Made by a program: the position numbers and the translations under genes
Notes under the pieces: generated by a model
The model's input: only the letters and a program-made list of their open reading frames with translations
Database searches by the model: none
Told to the model about the DNA's origin: nothing
Shown here: positions 17,838 to 26,461 of the stretch, piece after piece
Layout of the letters: the number at the start of each line of letters is the position of its first letter
Position numbering within the stretch: the first letter of the stretch is position 1
Source: Phycisphaerales bacterium UBA7800
Lineage (GTDB): Bacteria > Planctomycetota > Phycisphaerae > Phycisphaerales > Phycisphaeraceae
NCBI GenBank assembly: GCA_002480565.1
Contig: DLCK01000082.1
Location: forward strand, 44,787 to 108,786
Reading direction: 5' to 3'
Length of the DNA: 64,000 nt

Positions 17838-18239
17838 ATGAAACGACTTTTTCAACTCACAACAGTGCTGTTTGTCTCTGGACTCATCGGCTGCAGTAAT
17901 ACTGCATCTTTGTCATCCAACACAACAATTCAAAACACAAAGCACATCCAGATCAAAGCTGTCACAACACAGCAACAAGACAATGCGCTGGTGATTCAAG
18001 GCAGCATCGAACGCGACCGCCTGTACCGTGGCAATATGCATGGTCATGTCATGGTGTCGGTTTTGGATGCTGCGGGTACAGCGATCGACCAGAAGACTGT
18101 CGCCTACAGTACAACATCACTATTGCCTGAGGGCATCCGCAGAACACCCTTTTCAGTGACGTTGCCGGGAGTCAGTGAATCGAGCAATCGGATTGTGTTA
18201 CAACTCCACAAGCGAAACACTTGTGAATGCGATGTCTAA
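17838..18239 (+). CDS. Small lipoprotein ending the metal-efflux operon
   Basis: A 133-residue protein from ATG 17838, with ribosome site AAAGGA. A lipoprotein signal ends VSGLIGCSN. The mature domain is beta-rich, with the alternating pattern VIQGSIERDRLYRGNMHGHVMVSVL and VLQLHKRN, as in small periplasmic beta-sandwich proteins, and it ends with a Cys pair (NTCECDV) that may bind metal. It begins 25 bases after czcA, so it is very likely part of the same transcript and has a role in metal handling at the envelope; the exact role is not known. A longer frame to 17757 overlaps czcA and is rejected. The gene converges on the sulfatase with only 25 bases between stop codons. Confidence 0.75.
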   Translation: MKRLFQLTTVLFVSGLIGCSNTASLSSNTTIQNTKHIQIKAVTTQQQDNALVIQGSIERDRLYRGNMHGHVMVSVLDAAGTAIDQKTVAYSTTSLLPEGIRRTPFSVTLPGVSESSNRIVLQLHKRNTCECDV

Positions 18240-18264
18240 AACGTGGTAATCAAGATTTCCGAAG

Positions 18265-19827
18265 CTATGGCGTAACTGCCCAATGGTGTCGGGCCAACAC
18301 CTGCAATTCACCGATGACCTGGGCATACGTCGGGTCATCGGTGAAGCTGCGTGTTTCATCAGGATCGACCTGATAGTCATACAATTCCCGCGCAATTACC
18401 TTGCCGGACTTGGCGCCTTTGCGATAGGGCTTTTGAACCCATTCAATGTAGCGATACCGCTGAGTTCGCAGCGCATAGCCCATCACCGGTTCACCATCTT
18501 CTGACCAACGTGAGAACTGACTGATGGCAGCTTGTTTGATGATCTTCGACGGATCATTGAGTACAGGCAAAAGACTCTCACCAGCTAAATGAGTTGGCTT
18601 TGGCAAACCTGCCAGATCACACAACGTCGGGTAGATGTCCACGAACTCCGTGGGCATTTGCGTAGAGGTCCCCTTTGACGAAATCCAGGGCGCACTGATA
18701 ATCATTGGCGAGCGCGTTGCCTGTTCAAAGTTGGTGTGCTTACACCACATGCCATGGTCACCCAGGTGCCAACCATGATCGCCCCAGAGAATGACCATGG
18801 TGTTCTCGGCTTTGCCACTGGCATCCAACGCGTCAAGCACTTTGCCAATTTGAGCATCAATGTAAGAGACGCAGGCATGGTATCCGTGGATCATGCGGCG
18901 TTGCATGTCTTGAGGCAAATCGCCTTGCGTTGGAACATCATAGATCCCTCGCAACTCCCACGAATCCTGAAAGCCAATATCCGGTGCGCTCTGTGGCATC
19001 TTCTGCCAACTTGCCAATTCCATCTCCTCACGCTGATACATATCCCAATAACGCTTGGGCGCGACAAACGGCAGGTGTGGTTTTTTGAATCCAACGGCCA
19101 TGAAAAATGGTGCGTCATCTTTGGATAATTCAGTAAGTGTGTTAACCGCATGCTTCGCAAGCTTGCCATCGTAATACGCATCATCCGGCACATCGACACA
19201 CTCGGTTGTGGGGAGATAGCCAATGTGTTTCATGATGTTTTTGTAGCCTTTGATTCCTTTTGCTTTGGCTTGTGCAGTGAGTTTGCGTAAACGCTTGACG
19301 ACTTGTGGATCACGATAGCCTCGTTCACTTTCGGCATCCGCGCGAGGATGAAAGTGCGGGATCGACCATGACGCAGGATCATCCAACGCGGTCCCCTGCA
19401 CGGAACGAGGGTCGAAAATTTTCCCCAACCCGATGGACTTGTAGCCATGCTGCTTAAAGTGCTGAGGCAAGGTCACCACATCAGGATTGATATCCCGGAT
19501 GCGGGTTTTCAAATCCCAGACACGCGTCTGATCCGGACGCATGCCGGTGAGTAAACTGGCGCGGGATGGACCGCAGACTGCCTGCTGACAATGGTTGTTC
19601 AAAAACGTCATACCGGGCGCAGCAAGGCGATCCATATTAGGTGTCTTGATGCGTTTATTGCCATAGCATCCGAGCATGGGTTTTAAATCATCGACTGCGA
19701 TAAACAGAACATTGCGTTTACCCGGGTGACTTTGCGATGGCTTGATACCTGTGCAGGCTGTCAACAGTGAACCAGCGGTGCCATAGCCCAACAAACGTAA
19801 AAAATCACGGCGTGGCAAGTTTGACAT
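18265..19827 (-). CDS. Sulfatase, iduronate-2-sulfatase-like
   Basis: Formylglycine-dependent hydrolase that removes sulfate esters from sulfated glycans, 520 residues. The catalytic cysteine is C85 in CGPSRASLLTG, the C-x-P-S-R motif that a formylglycine-generating enzyme must oxidise; the metal-binding D46-D47 is in AVDDLKP and a late LWGDHGWHLGDH segment supplies other ligands. The N terminus has RRDFLRLLG, a Tat-like signal, leading to LLTAC, a lipobox, so it is probably exported as a lipoprotein. The ribosome site is CAGGAG, six bases before the ATG. The IVILWGDHGWHLGDHGMW segment and spacing resemble iduronate-2-sulfatases; the true substrate is unknown. It is transcribed divergently from an AraC regulator, which may control it. 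Confidence 0.92.
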   Translation of the reverse strand: MSNLPRRDFLRLLGYGTAGSLLTACTGIKPSQSHPGKRNVLFIAVDDLKPMLGCYGNKRIKTPNMDRLAAPGMTFLNNHCQQAVCGPSRASLLTGMRPDQTRVWDLKTRIRDINPDVVTLPQHFKQHGYKSIGLGKIFDPRSVQGTALDDPASWSIPHFHPRADAESERGYRDPQVVKRLRKLTAQAKAKGIKGYKNIMKHIGYLPTTECVDVPDDAYYDGKLAKHAVNTLTELSKDDAPFFMAVGFKKPHLPFVAPKRYWDMYQREEMELASWQKMPQSAPDIGFQDSWELRGIYDVPTQGDLPQDMQRRMIHGYHACVSYIDAQIGKVLDALDASGKAENTMVILWGDHGWHLGDHGMWCKHTNFEQATRSPMIISAPWISSKGTSTQMPTEFVDIYPTLCDLAGLPKPTHLAGESLLPVLNDPSKIIKQAAISQFSRWSEDGEPVMGYALRTQRYRYIEWVQKPYRKGAKSGKVIARELYDYQVDPDETRSFTDDPTYAQVIGELQVLARHHWAVTP

Positions 19828-19925
19828 TTTTATCTCCTGACGAATTGGACTTGGTATCGAGCGTTGTCAGGCATCAAAGCAAACACCCAAGTACTGAAGC
19901 TACAAACCAATCAATCAGTATAGGA

Positions 19926-19941
19926 GATGAACTTGTTCATC
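19926..19941. promoter_or_regulatory. Perfect palindrome between sulfatase and AraC genes
   Basis: GATGAAC, TT, GTTCATC: seven perfect pairs with a two-base centre. It lies 99 bases from the sulfatase start and 58 from the AraC start, where a shared operator would be expected. That it binds the AraC protein is inference, since AraC sites are more often direct repeats. Confidence 0.4.
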
Positions 19942-19998
19942 TACAAAACAGCCACAAGCATTGGCTCAAATGCGACTGTCAATTTACACTGATCACCC

Positions 19999-20862
19999 AT
20001 GGTAACTACCAGTCACATTCTCTTTAATGCTCAAGCAGGTGTTGATGATTTTGCTGCCATCGAACCCCAACTGCTCATGCTCGGACGTTTCGTCTCGACC
20101 GGGCGATGGTATATCGATCCATTGCAACACGATTTTTACACCATCAGCTACGTCCAACAAGGACACGCAACCGTGACGGTCGAAGGGGAATCTCACCACG
20201 TACATCCGGGAAGCGTGTTGATGTACAGTCCCAATGTCAGCTATCACGCACACAATGATGAACCGTACATGGACTATCACACGCTGATCTACCGATTCAC
20301 CACAGGCAACGACACGCCTCTGCCCACCACGTTTGCGCAATCGACAACGCTGATGTTACAACGGTTGCTGGGCATGATTCACAAACAGGCGTTAGCAAAA
20401 CCCATCCAACACCGTGTAATCAAAACCTTGCTATTGGAAGTTCTGGAGTTGGCTTATACACCTGGGCAAGTTCAAACCCAACATCCACAAGCCACACAAG
20501 TCACCCAGGCCATGCAACTGATCCGCGAATACCTACACGAACCCTTTAGCCTGACACAGTTAGCTGAGCGTTTATCCATCAGCCCGTCGCATCTGTCACA
20601 TCTGTTTAAACAACATGCTGACACTTCAGCTGGTGCGTATTATCTGTCACTGAAAATGGACAAGGCCAAAGCGATGCTCTGTGATACGACCCACAGTCTC
20701 AAACACATTGCAGACAAGATGGGATACACTTCCATTCATCACTTCACCCGGCGTTTCACCGCTGTCGTGGGCTTGCCTCCGGGCGAATTCCGCAAACAAC
20801 AACAAGCAATCAGCACACAACGCATCAAAGCCAACTCCGATGACGGTGGCCCGGTGGTTTAA
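19999..20862 (+). CDS. AraC-family transcriptional regulator with cupin sensor
   Basis: A 287-residue regulator. The N-terminal half (to about 100) is a cupin-like effector domain with HATVTVEGESHHVHPGSVLMYSP, typical of the AraC-binding fold that senses sugars. The C-terminal ~100 residues form two helix-turn-helix motifs: FSLTQLAERLSISPSHLSHLFKQH, then LKHIADKMGYTSIHHFTRRF with the late signature VVGLPPGEFRK. It is divergent from the sulfatase, so control of the sulfatase or nearby glycan genes is likely but inferred. No clear Shine-Dalgarno precedes the ATG, which lies in a CACCCATGG context. The downstream GH13 gene is 230 bases away on the same strand. Confidence 0.9.
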   Translation: MVTTSHILFNAQAGVDDFAAIEPQLLMLGRFVSTGRWYIDPLQHDFYTISYVQQGHATVTVEGESHHVHPGSVLMYSPNVSYHAHNDEPYMDYHTLIYRFTTGNDTPLPTTFAQSTTLMLQRLLGMIHKQALAKPIQHRVIKTLLLEVLELAYTPGQVQTQHPQATQVTQAMQLIREYLHEPFSLTQLAERLSISPSHLSHLFKQHADTSAGAYYLSLKMDKAKAMLCDTTHSLKHIADKMGYTSIHHFTRRFTAVVGLPPGEFRKQQQAISTQRIKANSDDGGPVV

Positions 20863-20956
20863 TTTGGTTATCCCATCCTGCGAGCAATATCGGGCAAACA
20901 ATTGGCAGTTGCGATCAAAGACCGACACATATCTTGCAGCTATTGTGTAATCAGTT

Positions 20957-20970
20957 GTGATTTGAATCAC
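20957..20970. promoter_or_regulatory. Short perfect palindrome upstream of the GH13 gene
   Basis: GTGATT, TG, AATCAC: six perfect pairs. It is a possible operator for the downstream enzyme; short palindromes of this size can arise by chance. Confidence 0.2.
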
Positions 20971-20991
20971 CATTGCATCATTCATCACTAT

Positions 20992-21063
20992 GGATGAACC
21001 ACAGAGACACAGAGTCCAAGCCAGCATTTTTCTCTGTGCCTCTGTGACTCTGTGGTGAAAGCC
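20992..21063. repeat. CACAGAG-type hairpin repeat
   Basis: The left arm ACCACAGAGACACAGAG starts near 20999. The right arm, reverse-complemented, is ACCACAGAGTCACAGAG followed by GCACAGAG. The arms are made of 8-base units (CACAGAGN); the right arm has one unit more than the left. The element ends 28 bases before the ATG of the next gene. Confidence 0.8.
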
Positions 21064-21091
21064 AACAACCCGACATACACAAGGAAACACC

Positions 21092-22459
21092 ATGCCCCAG
21101 GCCACCATGCCCACGCCACCCAGCGAACCGACCACCATCACAACACCTAATTCCGACACGGCTCGCATAGCGCCGGATTGGTTGAGCCATGCCATTGTTT
21201 ACCAGATATGGCTTCGCAGCTTCACGCCTCAAGGTACACTCGCTGCAGCGACCCAGCGACTTGGAGACATTGCATCGCTGGGCGTGACGGTCGTGTATTT
21301 GAGTCCTGTAATGCTCAGTGATGATGACCCAAGGCGTGAATTCTGGTCGATGCGTCAAAAGGCTTCTGCGAATTGCAATCCACGCAATCCGTATCGTGCC
21401 AAGGACTATGATGCGATCGACCCGGAGTACGGCGATGAAAAAGATTTGGCCCGATTCATCGCAACGGCTCATCGCTACGGTATGCGCGTCATGATGGATA
21501 TGGTGTACCTGCACTGTGGCCCCAACTGCACCTTGGTAGACAAACCTGATTTGATTCAACGCAATGAAGATGGCACGCTCAAACTCGGTGGTTGGAATTT
21601 CCCGCTGCTGAATTTTGAAAGTAAAGACCTGCGGGCGTATCTCATTGCCAACATGATCCACTGGGTCAAAGCGTTTGATGTGGACGGCTTTCGCGCGGAT
21701 GTGTCAGGCAATATCCCACAGGACTTCTGGGAAGATGCACGCGATCAACTCGAAGCGATCCGCCCTGACATCGGCATGGTCGCAGAGTCTGACTACGAAC
21801 CACGCGAACAAGTCAAAGCCTTTGATGTGAGTTACAGCTTTGGTTGGTATCGGAGTATCTGCCAGGTAATGTGTGAAAGCCAGCCTGCAACATTACTGCG
21901 TGAAAAATGGGAATACTACCGCGACTTCTATCCCAGGGGCGCAAGGTTTCTGCGGTACTGTGACAACCATGACCTGCACCGCGCGGATGTCGTCTTCGGC
22001 GAGCAAGGTATCAAGGCAGTTGCAACCATGCAGTTCATGCTTGATGGGATACCCATGATTTACAATGGTCAGGAAATCGGCGATGGCACGCCACAAGACC
22101 TTTTCTCCCATTGGCCCATTCGCTGGGAAGCAAGCAATCTCCCCAAGCAGGTCGAGTGTCGGGCGTGGTACAAAAACCTGTGTAAAGTCCGCCAATCGCG
22201 CAAGGTGTTTGTCGATGGCAAGACGACATGGATTGATCATGACCAGCCAGAATGCGTGGTCGCCTTCACACGTGAAAATGATGATGAGAAAGTTTTATGT
22301 ATCATTAATCTGAGTAATCGCCCGGTGACGGTGAGTGTTGCTGCTTGTGACTGCACCCAAGTACTTCTGGGGCATCAACAGATGTTGGAAGTAGCCGATG
22401 GCCAAACAAGCATCCAACTCAATGGCTTTGGCGCTTTTACAGGTTTACTCGCAGAATAA
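21092..22459 (+). CDS. Alpha-amylase family glycosidase (GH13)
   Basis: A 455-residue GH13 enzyme acting on alpha-glucosidic bonds. There is no signal peptide, so it should work in the cytoplasm. Catalytic residues can be placed: nucleophile D203 in GFRADVSG, acid/base E232 in MVAESDY, and the third acidic residue D294 in YCDNHDLHR. The family opening region AIVYQIWLRSFTPQGTL is clear, and the C-terminal ~90 residues form a small beta domain. The ATG follows AAGGAAACACC. Within GH13 it could be a hydrolase, a trehalose synthase-like or an isomerase type; I cannot assign a subfamily. It has no glycogen genes beside it; glgP lies 10 kb upstream. It ends at a strong bidirectional terminator shared with the convergent operon. 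Confidence 0.88.
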   Translation: MPQATMPTPPSEPTTITTPNSDTARIAPDWLSHAIVYQIWLRSFTPQGTLAAATQRLGDIASLGVTVVYLSPVMLSDDDPRREFWSMRQKASANCNPRNPYRAKDYDAIDPEYGDEKDLARFIATAHRYGMRVMMDMVYLHCGPNCTLVDKPDLIQRNEDGTLKLGGWNFPLLNFESKDLRAYLIANMIHWVKAFDVDGFRADVSGNIPQDFWEDARDQLEAIRPDIGMVAESDYEPREQVKAFDVSYSFGWYRSICQVMCESQPATLLREKWEYYRDFYPRGARFLRYCDNHDLHRADVVFGEQGIKAVATMQFMLDGIPMIYNGQEIGDGTPQDLFSHWPIRWEASNLPKQVECRAWYKNLCKVRQSRKVFVDGKTTWIDHDQPECVVAFTRENDDEKVLCIINLSNRPVTVSVAACDCTQVLLGHQQMLEVADGQTSIQLNGFGAFTGLLAE

Positions 22460-22491
22460 TCACGCGACGAGTATCCATGTCCGGTCATAAA

Positions 22492-22527
22492 AAAACCGCG
22501 AAAAGTCATGTAGCTTTTCGCGGTTTT
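22492..22527. terminator. Bidirectional terminator
   Basis: AAAACCGCGAAAAG (22492-22505), an eight-base loop, CTTTTCGCGGTTTT (22514-22527): 14 perfect pairs with A- and T-runs on both sides. It serves the GH13 gene on the + strand and the SPFH/ABC operon on the - strand. Confidence 0.92.
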
Positions 22528-22552
22528 GTATTTGTAATGAATGTCGGCGTAC

Positions 22553-24463
22553 TTAATTCATTTGCACCTTGGGTTCACTCTTCCTGGGAGCTTCCTTGGA
22601 GGGATCGTCTTCCTGAGGCTTGTTGAATTTTTTCATCTCCGGCGGGATGGGGAACGCCAGATCAACATCCAAATCATATTTCGTGAACTGTTCTGTGATC
22701 ACCGGCAAAAGTTTTTCATACGTATCGTATTGCAAGACACGTGGTGTGTTACGCCAGATTCGAGCACGAACCAACGGGTCCACCGACTCCTGCTTCATGT
22801 AGGAGATGTATGAATCAACAAGTGTTTCTTTCCAAGGCAGAATTTTCATACGATCCTGCGGAGAAATAGTGGTCGTTATCCCACGCTCGTTAAACTTCGT
22901 ATGCATCTGCTGTGCGAGTTTGAGACATCGTTCAAAGGTGTCAAAGCGGCCGTGTGCAAGTCCCTGTTCCAAACTTTGTCGGATCATCGCGTCGATAAAC
23001 TGCGTGGACCGATCCATCATGCTAGCATTGCCCTGCAGTTCATATATCACCAGGTCCTGTAGTGTGCTGCTATATCGCTGATCACGCAGGTTATGGGGTT
23101 CGTCGCCATAGAGTTCACGAACCTTCTTGAAGTAATTGGTCGCTTCCTGCAGATCGCCATAAAGGTAATGATAGACAATGGCAGCCAGGAGGAAGTTTTC
23201 ATGACCGGCTTTGTAGCTGTCTGAATGCCTCTGGTATTTTTCAAAGTAGGCTTGATCTGCAATCTCGACTGCTTTTTCATAAGCAGGGATAAAACGAACA
23301 TCCGGCAGCAATTGTAATCGACGCGTGTATGGATCAAATGCCAGACGACCTGAACGGGTGAGTTGTTGCAGCGAATGCACATTCTGGCGATAGGTGTTGA
23401 CGATGTCCACCGCGGTGTTGTTACGAAGCAATTCGGCTTGTTCGGTGCCCAGATTTGCCCAATACATGCCATGCGATGATGAATGACGCCAATCAATGGG
23501 GCCGAATTCCTCCATCATCTCCAGCATTTTTTCCGGCTGCATGTGATAGCGTTCAATCAGCACGCGTTTACGCATAAACGAGACAAGGTGCTGTAATGCG
23601 GCGTTCCACCTTGGATCGGTATTGGAAAGAATATCACTGACCAATCGGTAATCAATACCGGGCGGGACCGGACGTTTTGATCCAACACCTTGCAGGCGAG
23701 CATCAATGGACTGCACGAGCATGATGTACGAACCGATCTGGCGAAGCAGGCGTTCATTGGGTTCGTAACCCACTTCTCTTGCCTTGGCCAAAATGGGCGC
23801 GACATCAGGATATTTTTCAATCAACGCTTCTTCGGTATCCGGCGATTGAACCACTGCGCGGAAGCGTTCTATGACCTGCTCAGTGGTGCCACCTCGATCC
23901 ATGTCGCCTAAAACCTGCTGCATTTCAAATGCGAGTTCACGTTTGTAAAACCAATGTGAATCGTCTGAATACTGGCCGATCTTGTGGAAGAAAATCCAAC
24001 TCAATTCACGGTACAAACGCACCGCGCGAGGATTGTAGGGAATGCCCTGTTCGCGCAAGAGTCGGATGCCTTTATTGACCCAGTCCCAACGTTCTTCGGA
24101 AGTATGCGTGGCCACGGAGATGTTGTAAGCCATGTTCCAGGCATGGAACGCCCAGACTTGCGGGAAACGCGGTTGAAGCGTGGTGATCCATTGACTGAGG
24201 GTACTGGCTTCCTGGAACTTGCCTTCTTCCTTGAGCTTGTTGGCACGATGCCAGAGAATGTCCACGAACAAACCGCGAAACGAACCCAAGGCTGTGGTCG
24301 CCAATACGATTTGGGGTGGGAGACCTTCGCCAATTCGAAGCCCGGTCTCAACCTGCAAATCCGCACGCTGAGCATTAATCTTCGGCACAAGTAATCCAGC
24401 GCCGATCATACAGACCACGCTAAAGAGCAGTGCCAGGATTTGAGTTATTCGCATTCGTGTCAT
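22553..24463 (-). CDS. Membrane-anchored TPR-like protein, last gene of SPFH/ABC operon
   Basis: A 636-residue protein from ATG 24463 (or 633 from ATG 24454); the longer frame to 24517 has no better start. One N-terminal hydrophobic span (ITQILALLFSVVCMIGAGLLV) anchors a long, helical, Trp/Tyr-rich domain. Segments such as ASTLSQWITTLQPRFPQVWAFHAWNMAYN and EATNYFKKVRELYGDEPHNLRD read like degenerate tetratricopeptide helices. The C terminus is proline- and lysine-rich and charged. I do not recognise a characterised family. It lies last in the six-gene operon, 126 bases after the ABC permease, and probably works at the outer face of the membrane with that transporter. Confidence 0.7.
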   Translation of the reverse strand: MTRMRITQILALLFSVVCMIGAGLLVPKINAQRADLQVETGLRIGEGLPPQIVLATTALGSFRGLFVDILWHRANKLKEEGKFQEASTLSQWITTLQPRFPQVWAFHAWNMAYNISVATHTSEERWDWVNKGIRLLREQGIPYNPRAVRLYRELSWIFFHKIGQYSDDSHWFYKRELAFEMQQVLGDMDRGGTTEQVIERFRAVVQSPDTEEALIEKYPDVAPILAKAREVGYEPNERLLRQIGSYIMLVQSIDARLQGVGSKRPVPPGIDYRLVSDILSNTDPRWNAALQHLVSFMRKRVLIERYHMQPEKMLEMMEEFGPIDWRHSSSHGMYWANLGTEQAELLRNNTAVDIVNTYRQNVHSLQQLTRSGRLAFDPYTRRLQLLPDVRFIPAYEKAVEIADQAYFEKYQRHSDSYKAGHENFLLAAIVYHYLYGDLQEATNYFKKVRELYGDEPHNLRDQRYSSTLQDLVIYELQGNASMMDRSTQFIDAMIRQSLEQGLAHGRFDTFERCLKLAQQMHTKFNERGITTTISPQDRMKILPWKETLVDSYISYMKQESVDPLVRARIWRNTPRVLQYDTYEKLLPVITEQFTKYDLDVDLAFPIPPEMKKFNKPQEDDPSKEAPRKSEPKVQMN

Positions 24464-24589
24464 TCGTGCATCCAAGTCATCTGCCCCGGATTTTCCGGAA
24501 GCTATTCTCCACAACAACTCCGGCGATTTGACTCTGAGAGTGTCGAGGTTGTTTGCGGTCTTAAACCAACTCGTCTGTCGCTACATCAA

Positions 24590-26425
24590 TCACACTGTCA
24601 CCTTCGCCAATTCACGCTTGCTGAATATCCACCAAGCCATGAGCAGGCAAAAACCAGTGGACACCAAGCCAACCCAAATGTACGCATCAAGCAGCATCGG
24701 CATGGAAACCACGCGTCCGTCGGACACCAATGGCGTCGGATTGTAGGTGCTAAATTCAGGGACAATGGACACAAACGTTTCACCGACAAATCGGATGAGC
24801 ATCTTCACGGCTGTCCAAATATCACCATTGGCGATGTTCTTGAAAAATTCACCGAAATTCACCGTGATCTTGTTCCAGAGATTCAAGCCCGGATCAGTGA
24901 AGCCTGCATAAAACCGTAGTGATTCCTTGAGATAACTGCTTGCAATGGCGGCAAAGTAAATCATGAAACTCAACAGACAGGCGACGGGGAAACCAAGGAA
25001 GGTGCCAGCCATCACGCCGAGCATTGCAAGGAAGCCCAGACGAACCCAAATCATCATCATCGTCCGCGACAAGTTCCAACCAAAGGTGCCCACATTGTAA
25101 AGCACTTCAAGTCCTGCTCCGGGCGAGAAGCTGATCGTCGCTGGGAAGGTTGCTTCGGGCGCTAAGAGGTCGATGTTTTGAATTCGGAGTTTGAGTTTGC
25201 CTTCCCCAGTGACATAGGAAGGGTCGATGGTCATGACATGGTAATTGTCATTGGCAACGTTGGTTGGGAAGTGTTGGCCCTGGTAATTGGGATACGGCCG
25301 ATCATTAATCCACAATGCCATGCGCACCATTTCATCATCAGGCGCTTTGGACATCTTGGGTTTAAAGCGAAGTTGCAAGGGGATATTGCGATCCACTGCA
25401 GTTTGCAGATTTTCAAAAATATAGGTCTGCGAACTCCCCGGGCCGATGGCATGCCACTGAGCAATGATCCGATTCTGGATGGCTTTGTTTTGCTGAGGCG
25501 TGAGCTTTTCACCATATTCGTCAGGGTTTTCAGCATGCAGTCGTTGATGTCGTCTTTGTAATTCGGCACCTAAATCCATGCCTTCATCAGGGACAGCGCG
25601 GGCAACCTGCCGGGCGGTGAGAACTTCATACTCCACTGCTGCAAGTTCGATCTGCGGGGTGGTCGGATTACTTACCGGCTGAGCAGCAAGAATTTTCGTC
25701 AACGTGTAAATACCCACACCTGATACCGAGAGCAACAGGACATTGAGTAATGCCACACCCAACCATTTACCCAGAAGGTATTGGATGCGACTCACCGGCT
25801 TGACCATGGTCATGAAAATGTTCTTGCGTGTGATTTCACTGCAAATACTCCCGCAGATGAGGAATACCGTCATCATGCTAAGTAATGAACTCACACCACC
25901 AATTGACCAGTTAAGGAAAAACTTAACGCGATAGTCCAAGCGTTCCATTGGGTCGATGAGAATGGGCAAAACAGGAATCAAAAGCACCACACCGATGATG
26001 AAAATCAATGCGATCTTCATGCGAATTGCTTCATCGACCAATGTGCGAGCGACGCCTAGAATCGGATGCCCACCATTGAGCAACTGTCGAATCAACCACA
26101 GACCGGCGACAAACAATTCAGCCATCGCCCAGACACCGATCATGGCGACGGCGTAACCGCTATTGCGTGTCTGAAGCAATGGTATTGCAATCGCTGCGGT
26201 TATGAGCGTGGCAATGATCATCGCTCCAACGGTCTTCATGCCCGGCACATCGCGCCCGATCCAAAAACCCCAGAGTAACCAGATTATTGCAAAAGCCTGA
26301 GTGATCCTAAAGAGTATTGCCCCTGCAAGTATTGAACCCTGCATCAAGAGCAATATCGACGCACCACCGCCAATCAGCAGTCCGCCTAAAAACACCATCA
26401 ACCATTTTACCCACGGTTTACTCAT
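24590..26425 (-). CDS. ABC transporter permease, ABC-2 type with extracytoplasmic domain
   Basis: A 611-residue integral membrane protein. The N-terminal part has about six membrane spans (LMVFLGGLLIGGGASILLLM, then IALIFIIGVVLLIPVLPIL and others). A soluble loop of about 200 residues (roughly 275-450), with beta-rich segments such as PGSSQTYIFENLQTAV and IQNIDLLAPEATFPATI, lies between membrane regions, and more spans follow, ending with a C-terminal hairpin. This layout fits ABC-2 permeases with a large loop, as in Gld-type or exporter systems. The ATPase gene lies 36 bases upstream, the classic pairing. Substrate is unknown. It is the fifth gene of the SPFH/ABC operon. Confidence 0.8.
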   Translation of the reverse strand: MSKPWVKWLMVFLGGLLIGGGASILLLMQGSILAGAILFRITQAFAIIWLLWGFWIGRDVPGMKTVGAMIIATLITAAIAIPLLQTRNSGYAVAMIGVWAMAELFVAGLWLIRQLLNGGHPILGVARTLVDEAIRMKIALIFIIGVVLLIPVLPILIDPMERLDYRVKFFLNWSIGGVSSLLSMMTVFLICGSICSEITRKNIFMTMVKPVSRIQYLLGKWLGVALLNVLLLSVSGVGIYTLTKILAAQPVSNPTTPQIELAAVEYEVLTARQVARAVPDEGMDLGAELQRRHQRLHAENPDEYGEKLTPQQNKAIQNRIIAQWHAIGPGSSQTYIFENLQTAVDRNIPLQLRFKPKMSKAPDDEMVRMALWINDRPYPNYQGQHFPTNVANDNYHVMTIDPSYVTGEGKLKLRIQNIDLLAPEATFPATISFSPGAGLEVLYNVGTFGWNLSRTMMMIWVRLGFLAMLGVMAGTFLGFPVACLLSFMIYFAAIASSYLKESLRFYAGFTDPGLNLWNKITVNFGEFFKNIANGDIWTAVKMLIRFVGETFVSIVPEFSTYNPTPLVSDGRVVSMPMLLDAYIWVGLVSTGFCLLMAWWIFSKRELAKVTV

Positions 26426-26461
26426 TGCAATTCTCTTGGTTCAAAATCGTCAACGAACCGA

